From Scytonema millei VB511283 (lineage in GTDB: Bacteria; Cyanobacteriota; Cyanobacteriia; Cyanobacteriales; Chroococcidiopsidaceae), in the NCBI RefSeq assembly GCF_000817735.3, contig NZ_JTJC03000002.1:504242-568241 (forward strand): a DNA stretch of 64,000 nucleotides, in the 5' to 3' direction. A model generated the notes under the pieces. That model did no database searches and had not been told where the DNA came from. It worked only from the letters and a program-made list of their open reading frames with translations. The translations under genes and the position numbers were made by a program. Shown here piece by piece: positions 1-8,593 of the stretch (positions within the stretch are counted from its first letter, which is position 1; each line of letters begins with the position of its first letter).

Positions 1-380
1 CAGCTTTTACCGTAGAGAGAGTGGGCGTGGGCAGCGGCGACGATATCGGGACGGGCGGCGTGAATTTGAGAATGGATGGCGAAGGCGGCTGCGTTAACTG
101 GTTTGTTGCCTTCTACAACTTCACCTTTGTCGTTGACGAGAATCAAATCTCGCGCGCGAATCTGTCCGAAGTGCATTCCAAAAGGGTTGACCCAAAAGCG
201 ATCGCGGTATTCGGGATCGCGGGCTGTGATGTGTCCGGCGATACCTTCGTCGAAGCCGTAGCGGGAGAATAGGCGGAAAGCAGCGGCTAAGCGTTGTTTG
301 CGATCGCGACGTTCTTCTGCAACTGTGGCAAAAGTTGGCGGTTCGGGCAGTTTAGGAATTGACGTGGATAAGGTTGTCAT
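1..380 (-). CDS. Class II aldolase/adducin family protein (partial, C-terminus outside window)
   Basis: The first 126 residues are visible; the rest lies off the left edge. The start is the ATG at 378-380, giving MTTLSTSIPKLPEP. The segment carries the class II aldolase/adducin signature: a helix FRLFSRYGFDEGIAGHITARD, an NPFGMHFGQI strand, and AHAHS near the cut edge, where His residues normally bind the divalent metal. Known members are aldolases or decarboxylases acting on sugar phosphates; the substrate here cannot be read from the fragment. The family is clear, the specific reaction is not. Confidence 0.8.
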   Translation of the reverse strand, partial: MTTLSTSIPKLPEPPTFATVAEERRDRKQRLAAAFRLFSRYGFDEGIAGHITARDPEYRDRFWVNPFGMHFGQIRARDLILVNDKGEVVEGNKPVNAAAFAIHSQIHAARPDIVAAAHAHSLYGKS

Positions 381-612
381 GCGATCGCCTCCTTTATTTA
401 TACCCCTGCCCGAATCAATTAACTGACTCTATTTTACCGTTCAGGAAAACTTAGTAGTATATTTCTCGATTTTTTGTATAGAAAAGCACAGAGATTTCAA
501 ACATACATGAGATATTTTTGAGCTATCTTTTCTGGGAAAGTATGAGCTTTTATTGTTGCTCATAATTCGATTTCAGCTATTTTTCTGACGACTGAATTTT
601 ACTAATTTCAGA
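381..612. other. Intergenic, AT-rich, between divergent genes
   Basis: This 232-bp stretch separates the aldolase gene (leftward) and the GT39 gene (rightward), so it must hold both promoters. It is AT-rich with no ORF, hairpin or clear -35/-10 pair that I would defend. Confidence 0.4.
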
Positions 613-2199
613 ATGAATATGAGATTAAAGCAAGTCAAGCAGACAGATTTGTTAGTTTGTATAGGCTTTACGATTTTCGTTTTTCTCTTACGATTGCCAG
701 CTTTCTTTGAGTTTGGTATTAACAATAATGGTGATGAAGGTTTATATTTTTTAATAGCAAGAGATTGGATTGCGGGTAAACTTCCTTACACTGAGATTTG
801 GGACAATAAACCCATTGGCATCTACCTAATTTATTCTTTAGGTATATTTTTGTTTGGCAATTCAGTGTTTTCGACAGCTATTATGGCTTGTATTGCTATT
901 ACAATAACGTGTTTTATTTTATACAAATTCGGCACATTAATCGGTAACGGTCAGCGGCAACTCGGACTAATAGCAGGCTTACTTTACGCCACTTTTTCAA
1001 CTGGAAATGACGAACTTGCAGCTAATACAGAAATTTTTTTCGCTGTCTTTACTACATTTTCATTCTACCAGTTATTTCAAGTCAATACTGAAAATTCAGT
1101 TCGTCGCAACTCCCTGCGGCTATTTATTATTGGTCTAGCAATGGGAATAGCATTATCGATTAAACAAGTCATAATATTTGAGTTTATCGCTATTGTCATT
1201 TTCACCGCGATCGCTTTGCGGTTTTTGCCACCAAAAACTAAGAGATATAGGATTAAATACCTCTGTCAAAGTTATGTATTTCTCCTTTTCGGGTTTCTCC
1301 TTCCTACCATATTAATCATATTTTATTTTTGGACTAACGGACACTTCAACGATTATATATCTGCTAATTTTACCGCCAACTTATTGCGCGTTACTGGTGA
1401 GAGAGTAACATTAACAAGCCTAGCATCAGGCTTGACAATTCAGATTAAGAGAAATTTATTTCTTTTATTGGGCTTACTCGCGACACCGATTTATATGACA
1501 ACGATTGGTAAAAAGAATTTAGGTGAGAATAGAAAGCTAACTTACTTACTTATGTGGATATTTGCAGCTCTTCTCGGTATTTCTTCTCCTAAAAGTTTCT
1601 ATCCTAATTACTTTATTCAAGTCTTACCTTCTCTAGCCTTGCTAAATGCCTATTTAATCAATAACGCGATCTTGAATTTTAATAAAATTACTAATATCAA
1701 AAGTCTTCTTTTATTGAGCTTTATCTTAATAACGCCAATATTTAATAATTTATATTCTCAAATTCAACTCAGTGGGAAGTATTTATATTTTCGCAGTATC
1801 AAAGGAATAGAGGATTGGGGTAATACTCCTTCTGCGATCGCTAGATACCTGAACCGAAGAGTGAGTTCTACAGATTATATATATGTCTTTAACTATCATG
1901 CAGTAATTTACTGCTTAGTACCAGCTAAAGTACCAACTAGATATGCGTTTCCCCTATTTGTCACGACAAAACTAGCAAAGATTACTGGTAAAGATCCAGC
2001 CGAAGAACTAGATGCAATCATGGCAAAAAAACCACTTTACGTGATTAAATCGAGCGTTGGAGCTGAAAATAAAAATATCTTAGCCAAAATGAACAATTAT
2101 CTCCGAAAAAACTATAGCATGGAGAAAAGTTTTGTAGATCTAGAAAGGGAAATTCCAGGTAGAGAAAGATTACAGATTCAGCTTTATAGAAGAGTATAG
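613..2199 (+). CDS. GT39-type (PMT/ArnT-like) integral membrane glycosyltransferase
   Basis: A 528-residue polytopic membrane protein. After a first membrane helix (about residues 13-33) comes a loop with NNGDEGLY (D41, E42), the acidic pair of PMT/ArnT-type glycosyltransferases that use polyprenyl-phosphate sugars on the outer face of the membrane. Next is WDNKPIGIYLIY, another family hallmark, then about eight to ten hydrophobic segments and a hydrophilic C-terminal region from about residue 420. The acceptor is unknown. It stands alone, divergent from the aldolase gene. Its base composition is clearly more AT-rich than the neighbours and has fewer HIP1 sites, suggesting acquisition or relaxed selection. 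No strong Shine-Dalgarno precedes the ATG. Confidence 0.75.
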   Translation: MNMRLKQVKQTDLLVCIGFTIFVFLLRLPAFFEFGINNNGDEGLYFLIARDWIAGKLPYTEIWDNKPIGIYLIYSLGIFLFGNSVFSTAIMACIAITITCFILYKFGTLIGNGQRQLGLIAGLLYATFSTGNDELAANTEIFFAVFTTFSFYQLFQVNTENSVRRNSLRLFIIGLAMGIALSIKQVIIFEFIAIVIFTAIALRFLPPKTKRYRIKYLCQSYVFLLFGFLLPTILIIFYFWTNGHFNDYISANFTANLLRVTGERVTLTSLASGLTIQIKRNLFLLLGLLATPIYMTTIGKKNLGENRKLTYLLMWIFAALLGISSPKSFYPNYFIQVLPSLALLNAYLINNAILNFNKITNIKSLLLLSFILITPIFNNLYSQIQLSGKYLYFRSIKGIEDWGNTPSAIARYLNRRVSSTDYIYVFNYHAVIYCLVPAKVPTRYAFPLFVTTKLAKITGKDPAEELDAIMAKKPLYVIKSSVGAENKNILAKMNNYLRKNYSMEKSFVDLEREIPGRERLQIQLYRRV

Positions 2200-2333
2200 C
2201 CAGAAGAGAAGTCGAAGGTCGGGGAAGAGAGCTGCTCTTGAGCTGAGGAGGCTGGGGGAGATAAGGAAGACAAGGAAGACAAATCATTCACAATTCACAA
2301 TTACTGCTCGCGCGCTCCCTGCTCCTTTTCTTC

Positions 2334-2377
2334 ACTGACAACTGACAACTGATAACTGATAACTGATAACTGATAAG
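2334..2377. repeat. Heptamer tandem array (ACTGACA/ACTGATA)
   Basis: About six tandem copies of a 7-bp unit (ACTGACA, then ACTGATA) lie between the GT39 gene and the zinc-ribbon gene, preceded by purine-rich low-complexity sequence (2200-2290). This matches the STRR heptamer class known in cyanobacteria. Confidence 0.8.
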
Positions 2378-2469
2378 CCCGTTTTGCTATATATTAAGCG
2401 ATCGCCCTCTAACTATCAGAAGATTGGATAATAAGAGTCATTAGGAACTAACTAAGCAAAGAGGTTCTC

Positions 2470-3024
2470 ATGGCTTACGTATGCGAGATTGGCACGGGTC
2501 AAAGAGCCTACCTCGACAATCAAGGTAAGCAAACAATTGTGACTACTGCTAGTAGTAGCCTCGGACAGCAGCAACAATCGAGTCAAAGTTTTCTGACGGG
2601 AAGTTGGACAGCATCCCCAGAATCATTCCGAAATGCTAGCGGTGCGATCGTCAAAATTACGACTAGTCAAGGACAATACTTTATCCAAATCCAGGGTAAT
2701 AGTATGGGCATGATGGCTGAATCTCCTTCACTCCAAGGCGCTCAACAAATCCAATTACAACAGGTCGATTATATTCCTACCTCATTAATGTCACCGATGG
2801 AGCCGATGAAACCGATGGAACCGATGAAACCGATGGAACCGATGAAGCCGATGAAAATGGGTGACATGGAAATGAGTCTGAACCCAATGCAAATGCGCAT
2901 GGGTAACATGGAACTGCGCATGGATAAGGCAGTCTCAGGTACGCACCGCTTTTGCAGTCAGTGCGGTACGGAAGTCAGTCCGAGCGATCGCTTCTGTTCT
3001 GCTTGCGGACATCGCTTGCAGTAA
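2470..3024 (+). CDS. Met/Pro-repeat protein with C-terminal zinc ribbon
   Basis: A 184-residue soluble protein of unknown function. Residues 1-100 form a Ser/Gln-rich region. Residues about 110-135 are a tandem hexapeptide (MEPMKP repeated) followed by a Met-rich stretch. The end is a zinc-ribbon with C162, C165, C176 and C179 (CSQCG and CSACG), of the kind annotated as zinc-ribbon domain. GAGG lies 8 bases before the ATG. The gene is monocistronic and ends at a perfect palindrome shared with the convergent DUF3172 gene. The Met repeat could be a flexible or metal-binding linker; that is inference. Confidence 0.75.
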   Translation: MAYVCEIGTGQRAYLDNQGKQTIVTTASSSLGQQQQSSQSFLTGSWTASPESFRNASGAIVKITTSQGQYFIQIQGNSMGMMAESPSLQGAQQIQLQQVDYIPTSLMSPMEPMKPMEPMKPMEPMKPMKMGDMEMSLNPMQMRMGNMELRMDKAVSGTHRFCSQCGTEVSPSDRFCSACGHRLQ

Positions 3025-3032
3025 TTCATAAG

Positions 3033-3070
3033 TTTTAGGGGGCGTACAGCTAGCTGTACGCCCCCTAAAA
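3033..3070. repeat. Diverged family-A palindrome; bidirectional terminator candidate
   Basis: A perfect 38-bp palindrome (arms TTTTAGGGGGCGTACAGC around TA) lies between the convergent zinc-ribbon and DUF3172 genes. The arms begin with A-runs on one strand and end with T-runs on the other, so it could terminate both transcripts. It resembles the family-A element but carries GTACAGC in place of CGCACAG. Confidence 0.7.
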
Positions 3071-3093
3071 TACCCTAATTAGCCTTTTAGCTT

Positions 3094-3624
3094 TTAGAAT
3101 TGTTCGGTCTGACCAGGCGTACCACCAGATTGCGTCAGATAGAAATTCTTGGCTCCGTCATTTTGATAAACGCAATTAATTTCTGGAGAAGTGCCTAAAT
3201 CTCCCGTAAAACCAAACGTATTCATTCGGTTTTTGCAATCTCGCACTTGTTCGTGAGTCACTAATTTACGGTCTTCTAAAAGATTCCAGCTGTTGGTTCT
3301 CAGCACGCAACCTGGGCGCATACTAGGCTGAGATACATACACGTTGAAGGGGTTGAGAGAAACAAATAGTCTAGTATCCATGACCATTGCACTAGCGCCA
3401 TACTGCACGCATAGATCGGCATTGGGTGCAGCGCGATCGATAAACTCGCGAGAGGCAACGTTTCTAGTGTCGGTAATTGTCGTGGAACTAAAAGCAATGC
3501 CAATACCAATTCCTAAGATTAACACAGCCGCCATTACCATAACCGAAAGGTAATTAAAGGCAGTTTTGACTGGTGAAGACTTCGGAGCGGGTGCAGTTCT
3601 AGTAGTAGCTTTACGTTTCATCAT
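3094..3624 (-). CDS. DUF3172 family protein, single-pass membrane
   Basis: A 176-residue protein. A basic N-terminus (MMKRKATTRT) is followed by one membrane helix at about residues 24-46 and a soluble domain with ASREFIDRAAPN, CVQYGASAMVMDTRLF and NPFNVYVSQPSM, the conserved core of cyanobacterial DUF3172. No biochemical function is established for the family. The topology suggests a membrane-anchored thylakoid-lumen or periplasmic domain. The start has two adjacent ATGs (MM). A GGGAGTA heptamer array abuts the start codon, so the promoter must lie in or beyond the array. Confidence 0.8.
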   Translation of the reverse strand: MMKRKATTRTAPAPKSSPVKTAFNYLSVMVMAAVLILGIGIGIAFSSTTITDTRNVASREFIDRAAPNADLCVQYGASAMVMDTRLFVSLNPFNVYVSQPSMRPGCVLRTNSWNLLEDRKLVTHEQVRDCKNRMNTFGFTGDLGTSPEINCVYQNDGAKNFYLTQSGGTPGQTEQF

Positions 3625-3630
3625 GAGAGA

Positions 3631-3669
3631 GTAGGGAGTAGGGAGTAGGGAGTAGGGAGTAGGGAGTGG
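3631..3669. repeat. Heptamer tandem array (GGGAGTA)
   Basis: About five copies of GTAGGGA lie immediately upstream of the DUF3172 start codon, covering the position where a ribosome-binding site or promoter would be expected. Confidence 0.8.
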
Positions 3670-3753
3670 TAACTAGTAACTGGTTACTGGCTCCCGATCT
3701 CTGATTACTCATAGAATTAAGAAGTATAAATTAGTATCTTTGATTAGCAGTCA

Positions 3754-4563
3754 GTGGATTTTCAAGTTGGCACGTTAAAAGCAAGAAAGAGTTATCTACA
3801 AACCCTGATAGCAGATAGTTTAACGATATTTTGGGGCGATTGGCTAGAATTACGGGTGCGGATTGCCCAAGTTGCTGCTTCAGGCTTAGTGTCGCCCTTG
3901 ATTTATATTTTGGCGTTTGGTCTGGGTTTGGGAAGTTCATTGCCCAAGCCTGCTGTAGGTGATAGCTATCTAGAGTTTATTTTGCCTGGAATGGCAGCGC
4001 TATCGTCCATGACCATTAGCTTTGGTGGCACGACATTTTCAATTTGTGGCGATCGCCTATTTGCCAAAACCTTTGAGGAATTGCTCTTAGTCCCCGTTCA
4101 TCCCCTTGCCTTACACCTGGGGAAAATGCTAGCTGGAGTTGTGAGGGGGTTAATGACTTCAGCGGCGGTGGTTTTAGTGGCGGCGATCTTTACTGGTAAG
4201 GTTTGGAGTTTTCTCAATCCCTTATTTTGGCTGCTGTTAGTTTTGAACTGTGCTGTCTTTGCAGGTTTAGGGGTAATAGTCGGGTTGAAGGTGCGATCGC
4301 TCGAAAGCGTAGGTTTGGTTAACAACTTTCTCATCGTGCCAATGTCATTCCTGGGAGCCACATTTTTCGAGCCTGAGACGCTACCAGGTTTCCTCAAAGT
4401 GGTTGTTTACCTTTTACCACTAACCTACACCAGTATTGGGCTAAGAGCGGCTGCATACTTACCACTGTCGCAGTTTCCTTGGTATAGCATTTTTGTTTTA
4501 GTCACAGTGGCGATCGCCTTATCTCTTTACGGTGCTTACTTGTTCTCCCACCAGCAGGATTAG
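3754..4563 (+). CDS. ABC-2 type transporter permease
   Basis: A 269-residue membrane protein starting at a GTG (3754), with six hydrophobic segments. It has the DrrB/NodJ-type ABC-2 layout: SGLVSPLIYILAFGLGLG early, YLEFILPGMAAL, FEELLLVPVHP and the C-terminal SFLGATFFEPETLP motif. It would form the membrane half of an ABC exporter. No ATPase gene is adjacent in this window, so its partner must be elsewhere. The substrate is unknown. The stop is followed by a heptamer array (4564-4620). Confidence 0.85.
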   Translation: MDFQVGTLKARKSYLQTLIADSLTIFWGDWLELRVRIAQVAASGLVSPLIYILAFGLGLGSSLPKPAVGDSYLEFILPGMAALSSMTISFGGTTFSICGDRLFAKTFEELLLVPVHPLALHLGKMLAGVVRGLMTSAAVVLVAAIFTGKVWSFLNPLFWLLLVLNCAVFAGLGVIVGLKVRSLESVGLVNNFLIVPMSFLGATFFEPETLPGFLKVVVYLLPLTYTSIGLRAAAYLPLSQFPWYSIFVLVTVAIALSLYGAYLFSHQQD

Positions 4564-4620
4564 TCAGTTATCAGTTGGCAGTGAACAGTTAACTGTCAAC
4601 TGTCAACTGTCAACCGACAA
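4564..4620. repeat. Heptamer tandem array (AACTGTC type)
   Basis: Tandem AACTGTC/AGTTATC heptamers separate the convergent permease and KaiB-like genes, with an inverted arrangement (left half on one strand, right half on the other). Confidence 0.75.
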
Positions 4621-4626
4621 CAATTT

Positions 4627-5526
4627 TTACAATTCCGGCGATATCAGCAATTTCAAAATCTTAGCCGTGTTATCTAAGTCACCTACGAGTCTTCGGACTG
4701 GGTGAGGCCACGCTCTGACTAAAGTAGGGGTAGCAGAAACTTGATATAGTTCGGCTTGCTCTGGATGCTTAAAGACATCGACAACTTTTAAGGTATAAGG
4801 ATGGCGTAGCGATTGTTCTAGCAGCTGATGTAAAGTCTGAAGGATTCGCTCTGTATTTACACTGTGTCCCGCTACAAATAAGCGCAGCACGTAACCTAGC
4901 TTTTCGGAATATTGAGATTCTGCTGGGGTTGCCTCTGTAGCTGTCACTGTGGTTTCTATTTCCGGTGCTTTTAGCTCCGTCTGAGAGAAATTAGCAGTCG
5001 CATCGTATCTCATATGTGGGGTAGCAGCGGATGGATCGAACCGCACGATCAAACCACGATCGTCCCACAATTGGGGAAAATAAGCGCGATAGGTAGCTAA
5101 TGCGATCGGATCGCAAAATTCTTCCGACCAAGGAGCTGCTTGCCACACTAATTCTCCGACATCAAAAACTGCATTGAGTAATGCCTGATGGCGCATCACT
5201 AATGGATAAGCTTCCGCAAAGGTTTGGATTTGCTGAGTCTGTGGATCTAACCAACAATCTAGCGTTGCTGTGTAACAAGGAACGAGAAAGTGGGGTGGCT
5301 CTGGCAGCCCTAGTATTTGTTGTAGCTCCATGCATAACTGTAAATGCCAGCGCTGTTGTTTAGAGCGGTCGATACAGTATATCAGATCCCCGCCTGGCGT
5401 AAACAGGGCGATGCCTTTAAATACTTTGAGCGATTTGGAATGACTCAATTTTAGCGGGGGTAGGGGATAAGGGGAAAGTCGCAAGTCGGAAGTTGGGAGT
5501 AAGGCGCGATCGCGCCTTACTCCCAA
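4627..5526 (-). CDS. Two-domain protein with C-terminal KaiB-like domain
   Basis: About 299 residues. The N-terminal 190 residues (KVFKGIALFTPGGDLIYCID) are an unrecognised domain. Residues about 205-299 are KaiB-like: LRLFVAGHSVNTERIL, LKVVDVFKHPEQAE, SATPTLVRAWPHPVRRLVGDL, matching the thioredoxin-like KaiB fold and its PPPVRR(I/V)IGDL end. The gene follows pilT after about 4 bases, so the two are probably cotranscribed. There is no in-frame ATG: the longest frame opens at TTG 5526 inside a 34-bp palindrome, and TTG at residue 27 (MSHSKSLKVFK) is an alternative start. A role linking pilus motor activity to clock or redox state is inference from context. Confidence 0.7.
   Translation of the reverse strand: MGVRRDRALLPTSDLRLSPYPLPPLKLSHSKSLKVFKGIALFTPGGDLIYCIDRSKQQRWHLQLCMELQQILGLPEPPHFLVPCYTATLDCWLDPQTQQIQTFAEAYPLVMRHQALLNAVFDVGELVWQAAPWSEEFCDPIALATYRAYFPQLWDDRGLIVRFDPSAATPHMRYDATANFSQTELKAPEIETTVTATEATPAESQYSEKLGYVLRLFVAGHSVNTERILQTLHQLLEQSLRHPYTLKVVDVFKHPEQAELYQVSATPTLVRAWPHPVRRLVGDLDNTAKILKLLISPEL
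5493..5526. repeat. 34-bp perfect palindrome centred on HIP1
   Basis: TTGGGAGTAAGGCGCGA is followed directly by its reverse complement, with GCGATCGC at the centre. It sits at the pilT/KaiB-like junction and provides the putative TTG start of the downstream gene. An RNA hairpin here could attenuate or separate translation of the two genes. Confidence 0.8.
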
Positions 5527-5530
5527 TGTA

Positions 5531-6919
5531 CTAAACTCGACCTCTGAGGGTCATAGCCATTTCATTGGGTTTGGGTGAGGCTTCTAGGGCTGTTTCTTCT
5601 GTGATTCGTCCTTGTTCGTATAGCTGATACAAAGACTGATTCATGGTACACATACCCTCGAAGCCACAACGAGGAATAATTGCCTCTATTTCTTCAACCT
5701 GATTACGTATAATGTAATCTTTAATTGCGTCTGTATTAATCATAATTTCGTGTACGGCTGCTCGTTTGCTATCTGTCGTACGAACTAAGCTTTGCGCGAT
5801 GACTGCTACGAGCGATTCAGCTACCTGAATTCGCATGGGTCCCTGTTCTTCGGGATTGTAAAGGTTCAAGATCCGTTCGATCGTTTTTACGGCGCTGTTT
5901 GTGTGTAACGTACCAAATACTAAGTGTCCGGTTTGTGCTGCTTTGAGGGCTGTGTTCACTGTCTCGCGATCGCGCATTTCCCCAATCAGAATGATATCTG
6001 GGTCTTCTCGTAAGGATGCTTTGAGGGCGTTATCAAATTTTAATGTATGAATTCCTACTTCCCGTTGCTTGATCAACGACTTTTGACTAACATGCACGAA
6101 TTCAACTGGATCTTCAATTGAAATGATATTCTTCGGCATAGTCTTGTTGATAAAGTCGATCATTGCTGCCATCGTGGTAGACTTACCCGAACCTGTCGGT
6201 CCCGTCACCAAAATTAATCCTTTGTGGTAGTGACATAGATCTCTAAATACCTGTGGCAAATTCAATTGTTCCATTGTTAAGATTTTTAACGGAATCAGCC
6301 GTAGTACCATTGCTGGACCATTGAGCGCAACAAAAATATTGATCCGCACCCGCACCAATCCTTCATATTGGGTTGCTCCGTCGAATTCTAAATCTTCTTT
6401 GAATTGCTCGATTTGCCGATCGCTAAGAATTTCCCGCAGCCAACTGAAAAAAGTCTCTTCGTCAATCAGGGGATGATCGGTGAGAATAATTTGACCGCGA
6501 TCGCGAAAACGCGGGACTTCACCTACTCCTAGATGTAAGTCAGAAATGCCGCGATCGTATGCTTCTCGTACCAATTGTTCTAATGTAGGTGCGTTATTCG
6601 TCTTACTTTGTCTAGGACGGACAGCACTAGGTGGTGCTGGTCTAGGCACGTTGAGACGAGGACTTGTAGATGGTAACGGTAACGGTTCTTCTGGCGTATT
6701 CACTGCTACATGAGTGCTAGGTATCGGCTGGATTGGCTGCGTCGAACTCACTCCTGTCACATTCACCGCCACATGGGTGCTGGGTATCGGCTGGATTGGC
6801 TGCGTCGAACTCACCACTCCCGTGTCTCCACTAACATTCATTCGCTGCGGTGGTGGTGGTATGGGAGGAACGCGGGGTGCGGGAGATGGATAATTTGGCT
6901 GACGTTGGGGTTCTGTCAT
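5531..6919 (-). CDS. pilT: Type IV pilus retraction ATPase PilT
   Basis: A 462-residue PilT with start ATG 6919 (MTEPQRQPN). Residues 1-115 are a Pro-rich extension with a 21-residue tandem duplication containing STQPIQPIPSTHVAVN. The PilT core follows: N-terminal PAS-like part, Walker A GPTGSGKSTT (about residue 236), Asp box EDPVEFVH, Walker B LIGEMRDRETV, His box FGTLHTNSA. The protein is a hexameric cytoplasmic motor that retracts type IV pili for twitching and phototaxis. The C-terminus (MAMTLRGRV) is complete. It lies directly upstream of a KaiB-like gene on the same strand. The N-terminal extension is longer than in proteobacterial PilT (about 345 residues). Confidence 0.93.
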   Translation of the reverse strand: MTEPQRQPNYPSPAPRVPPIPPPPQRMNVSGDTGVVSSTQPIQPIPSTHVAVNVTGVSSTQPIQPIPSTHVAVNTPEEPLPLPSTSPRLNVPRPAPPSAVRPRQSKTNNAPTLEQLVREAYDRGISDLHLGVGEVPRFRDRGQIILTDHPLIDEETFFSWLREILSDRQIEQFKEDLEFDGATQYEGLVRVRINIFVALNGPAMVLRLIPLKILTMEQLNLPQVFRDLCHYHKGLILVTGPTGSGKSTTMAAMIDFINKTMPKNIISIEDPVEFVHVSQKSLIKQREVGIHTLKFDNALKASLREDPDIILIGEMRDRETVNTALKAAQTGHLVFGTLHTNSAVKTIERILNLYNPEEQGPMRIQVAESLVAVIAQSLVRTTDSKRAAVHEIMINTDAIKDYIIRNQVEEIEAIIPRCGFEGMCTMNQSLYQLYEQGRITEETALEASPKPNEMAMTLRGRV

Positions 6920-7639
6920 ATGCCTCAAGTCTGTGTGATTACACGTTTAGTTTTCCCCTAATCAGTTATCAGTTATTCAGTGACTGGTGACTGGTGCGTG
7001 GTGTGTGGGGTGTGGGGTGTGAGGTGTTGCAGGACGCGGCTCCCGCCCGCTCCGGTTGGCGAGGTTTCCTTGCTAACAAAGCTACGTCGTGGCGCGTGAA
7101 TCACTTTTGACTTTTGACTTTTGACTTTTGACTTTTGACTTTTGACTTTTGACTTCTCTGCTCGCTAGTTATAAAAATTCATGAACTTGCTTTGAGGATA
7201 GTTTTAATCTAACGATTATCAAAATGAGGAATTAAGGTGGGCGATCGCTTTCTTTTTGGTCAATAAGTCATGGAGGAATTATGAGAAACTACCGCTGTAT
7301 TTATACGAAATGTTAAGCCAACAAGGGAGCGATTGTTTTTTGCATTTGCTAGCGATCTTGTTTCACATAATATTTCTCGCTCGATCGGTGTGAAAGCTAG
7401 ATTCTAGAAGACTTTGAGGTTATATATCTCAAGATAGATGTTTTAACTTGCCTGGGTTTTTTATATGCTTTTCCGTTCGGATTTATAAACACAAATTATC
7501 TAGTGTAAAGATTAATAACTATCCGATCATCTTATCTATGGGTATCTGTATACTAATTTTCAATAGGGCTTAACTGGCTCCGACTCGGCGTACAGAATTT
7601 TACAAATCTGAATTTTTGCATTGACTTTGGAGAGAAACT
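6920..7639. other. 720-bp intergenic region with tandem arrays
   Basis: Divergent spacer between pilT and a small membrane protein gene. It holds GTGTGGG-type low-complexity sequence (about 6978-7030) and a TTTTGAC heptamer array (7103-7155). The rest is AT-rich with no convincing ORF or RNA gene. Confidence 0.5.
7103..7155. repeat. Heptamer tandem array (TTTTGAC)
   Basis: About seven perfect copies of TTTTGAC. Shorter arrays of the same heptamer occur near 19365-19400, 57665-57690 and 59765-59785. Confidence 0.9.
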
Positions 7640-8020
7640 ATGGCTTTAACTCAAAGCTCCAATTTAGGGACATCTTCTTCTTTATTTACACTCAAAAGCT
7701 TTTTAATCTGGAGTTTCACATTAGCAGTTTGTTTGCTCGTTGTGGGCTTTCCTTTAGTAGTTTTGATGGCTACAGTAGCTTTCTTGTTGTCGATGGTACT
7801 GCAATCTGTGATGCCAGTAAGTGCAGTTTTATTAGTAGCAGGAAGTGTAATTGGCTTCAATGTTTTGGCAGTGCTGATTGGAGCTAGCATGTTGACTTTG
7901 AAAGGAATTCATCCACATGAAGTTAGATGGTTAAGCTGGCTGCATGGCGAGGCAGATGACATTGATACTTCCGTTTATGCAGCTTGTCCTTTAACCTGTG
8001 ATATGGAGCCAAAGTTCTAG
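7640..8020 (+). CDS. Small integral membrane protein, unknown function
   Basis: A 126-residue protein with a strong Shine-Dalgarno (GGAGAG, 5 bases before the ATG). It has two or three closely packed hydrophobic segments (about residues 20-45, 48-65, 68-88) and a hydrophilic C-terminal tail of about 35 residues with Trp, Asp and two Cys (AACPLTC). I do not recognise the family. It is monocistronic, with its own upstream spacer and a terminator-like hairpin just after the stop. The C-terminal CxxxxC could bind metal or form a disulfide; that is inference. Confidence 0.65.
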   Translation: MALTQSSNLGTSSSLFTLKSFLIWSFTLAVCLLVVGFPLVVLMATVAFLLSMVLQSVMPVSAVLLVAGSVIGFNVLAVLIGASMLTLKGIHPHEVRWLSWLHGEADDIDTSVYAACPLTCDMEPKF

Positions 8021-8057
8021 CGGAAGCTCAGTTTATTTCATCCAAATAATGCATCTG

Positions 8058-8081
8058 CCCAGTGTACCAGCTGGGTTTTTT
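8058..8081 (+). terminator. Rho-independent terminator candidate
   Basis: CCCAG, an 8-base loop, CTGGG, then six T residues, 38 bases after the stop of the small membrane protein. Confidence 0.6.
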
Positions 8082-8114
8082 CATTTATTTAGAATCGCTC
8101 TCATACTGTCGAGA

Positions 8115-8495
8115 CTATTGGGAATCAGCTTGTCTTTTATAAGCAAAATAACGATTTAAATCTTTGCTACTTGCCATATAGACCGGAATAATAGCGCTGA
8201 GAACGATCGCGATCGAACTTCCAATGATGAGAAGAGTGGAGAGCTTTGAACTCAGTGCCACAACCACTGCGATTAGACTGACAACAAACAAACTACAGAT
8301 GCCAATCAGAAGCCATCTTGCCCATTTTCGCCCCTGCATCACAAAGTACATCACGACAATTGTTAGTAATATACGACCGATAGCCCACCTGTCCCGTACT
8401 GCGATCGCTAACGTAACGTCTAAAATGCACAGTAGTAGAAACATAGCGAGTAATTGATTTCGAGCTTGCATAGCAGCTCGGTCGAGCTGAGTCAT
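8115..8495 (-). CDS. Small four-helix membrane protein, unknown function
   Basis: About 126 residues from ATG 8495 (MTQLDRAAMQARNQ); the frame stays open upstream to 8555, but the extra 20 residues look unconserved. Four hydrophobic segments alternate with short basic loops (GRKWARW, KDLNRYFAYKR), giving a compact four-helix membrane protein. No family is recognised with confidence. It is convergent with the upstream small membrane protein and divergent from wecB. Confidence 0.6.
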   Translation of the reverse strand: MTQLDRAAMQARNQLLAMFLLLCILDVTLAIAVRDRWAIGRILLTIVVMYFVMQGRKWARWLLIGICSLFVVSLIAVVVALSSKLSTLLIIGSSIAIVLSAIIPVYMASSKDLNRYFAYKRQADSQ

Positions 8496-8593
8496 GGTTT
8501 TTGTAGTAAGGGTAAGACATTGATATTTACTGTACGATAAATGACCGTTGACCAATTACCATTGACCAATGAACCACTAGCAAAACCAGCTCA

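Noticed and set aside
2045-2287. 80-residue bottom-strand ORF
   Set aside because: It is a shadow of the GT39 3' end and low-complexity sequence.
3754-5526. Operon of ABC-2 permease with the KaiB-like gene
   Set aside because: They are convergent, so cannot be one operon.
6978-7030. CACCTCACACC-like sequence (bottom strand) resembling the Yfr1 small RNA core
   Set aside because: The exact conserved core is not present and the surrounding sequence is simple GTGTGGG repeat without the Yfr1 stem-loops.
8224-8520. Several 70-80-residue ORFs over the small membrane protein gene
   Set aside because: They overlap a gene with coherent membrane-helix composition and have no ribosome site or protein-like composition.
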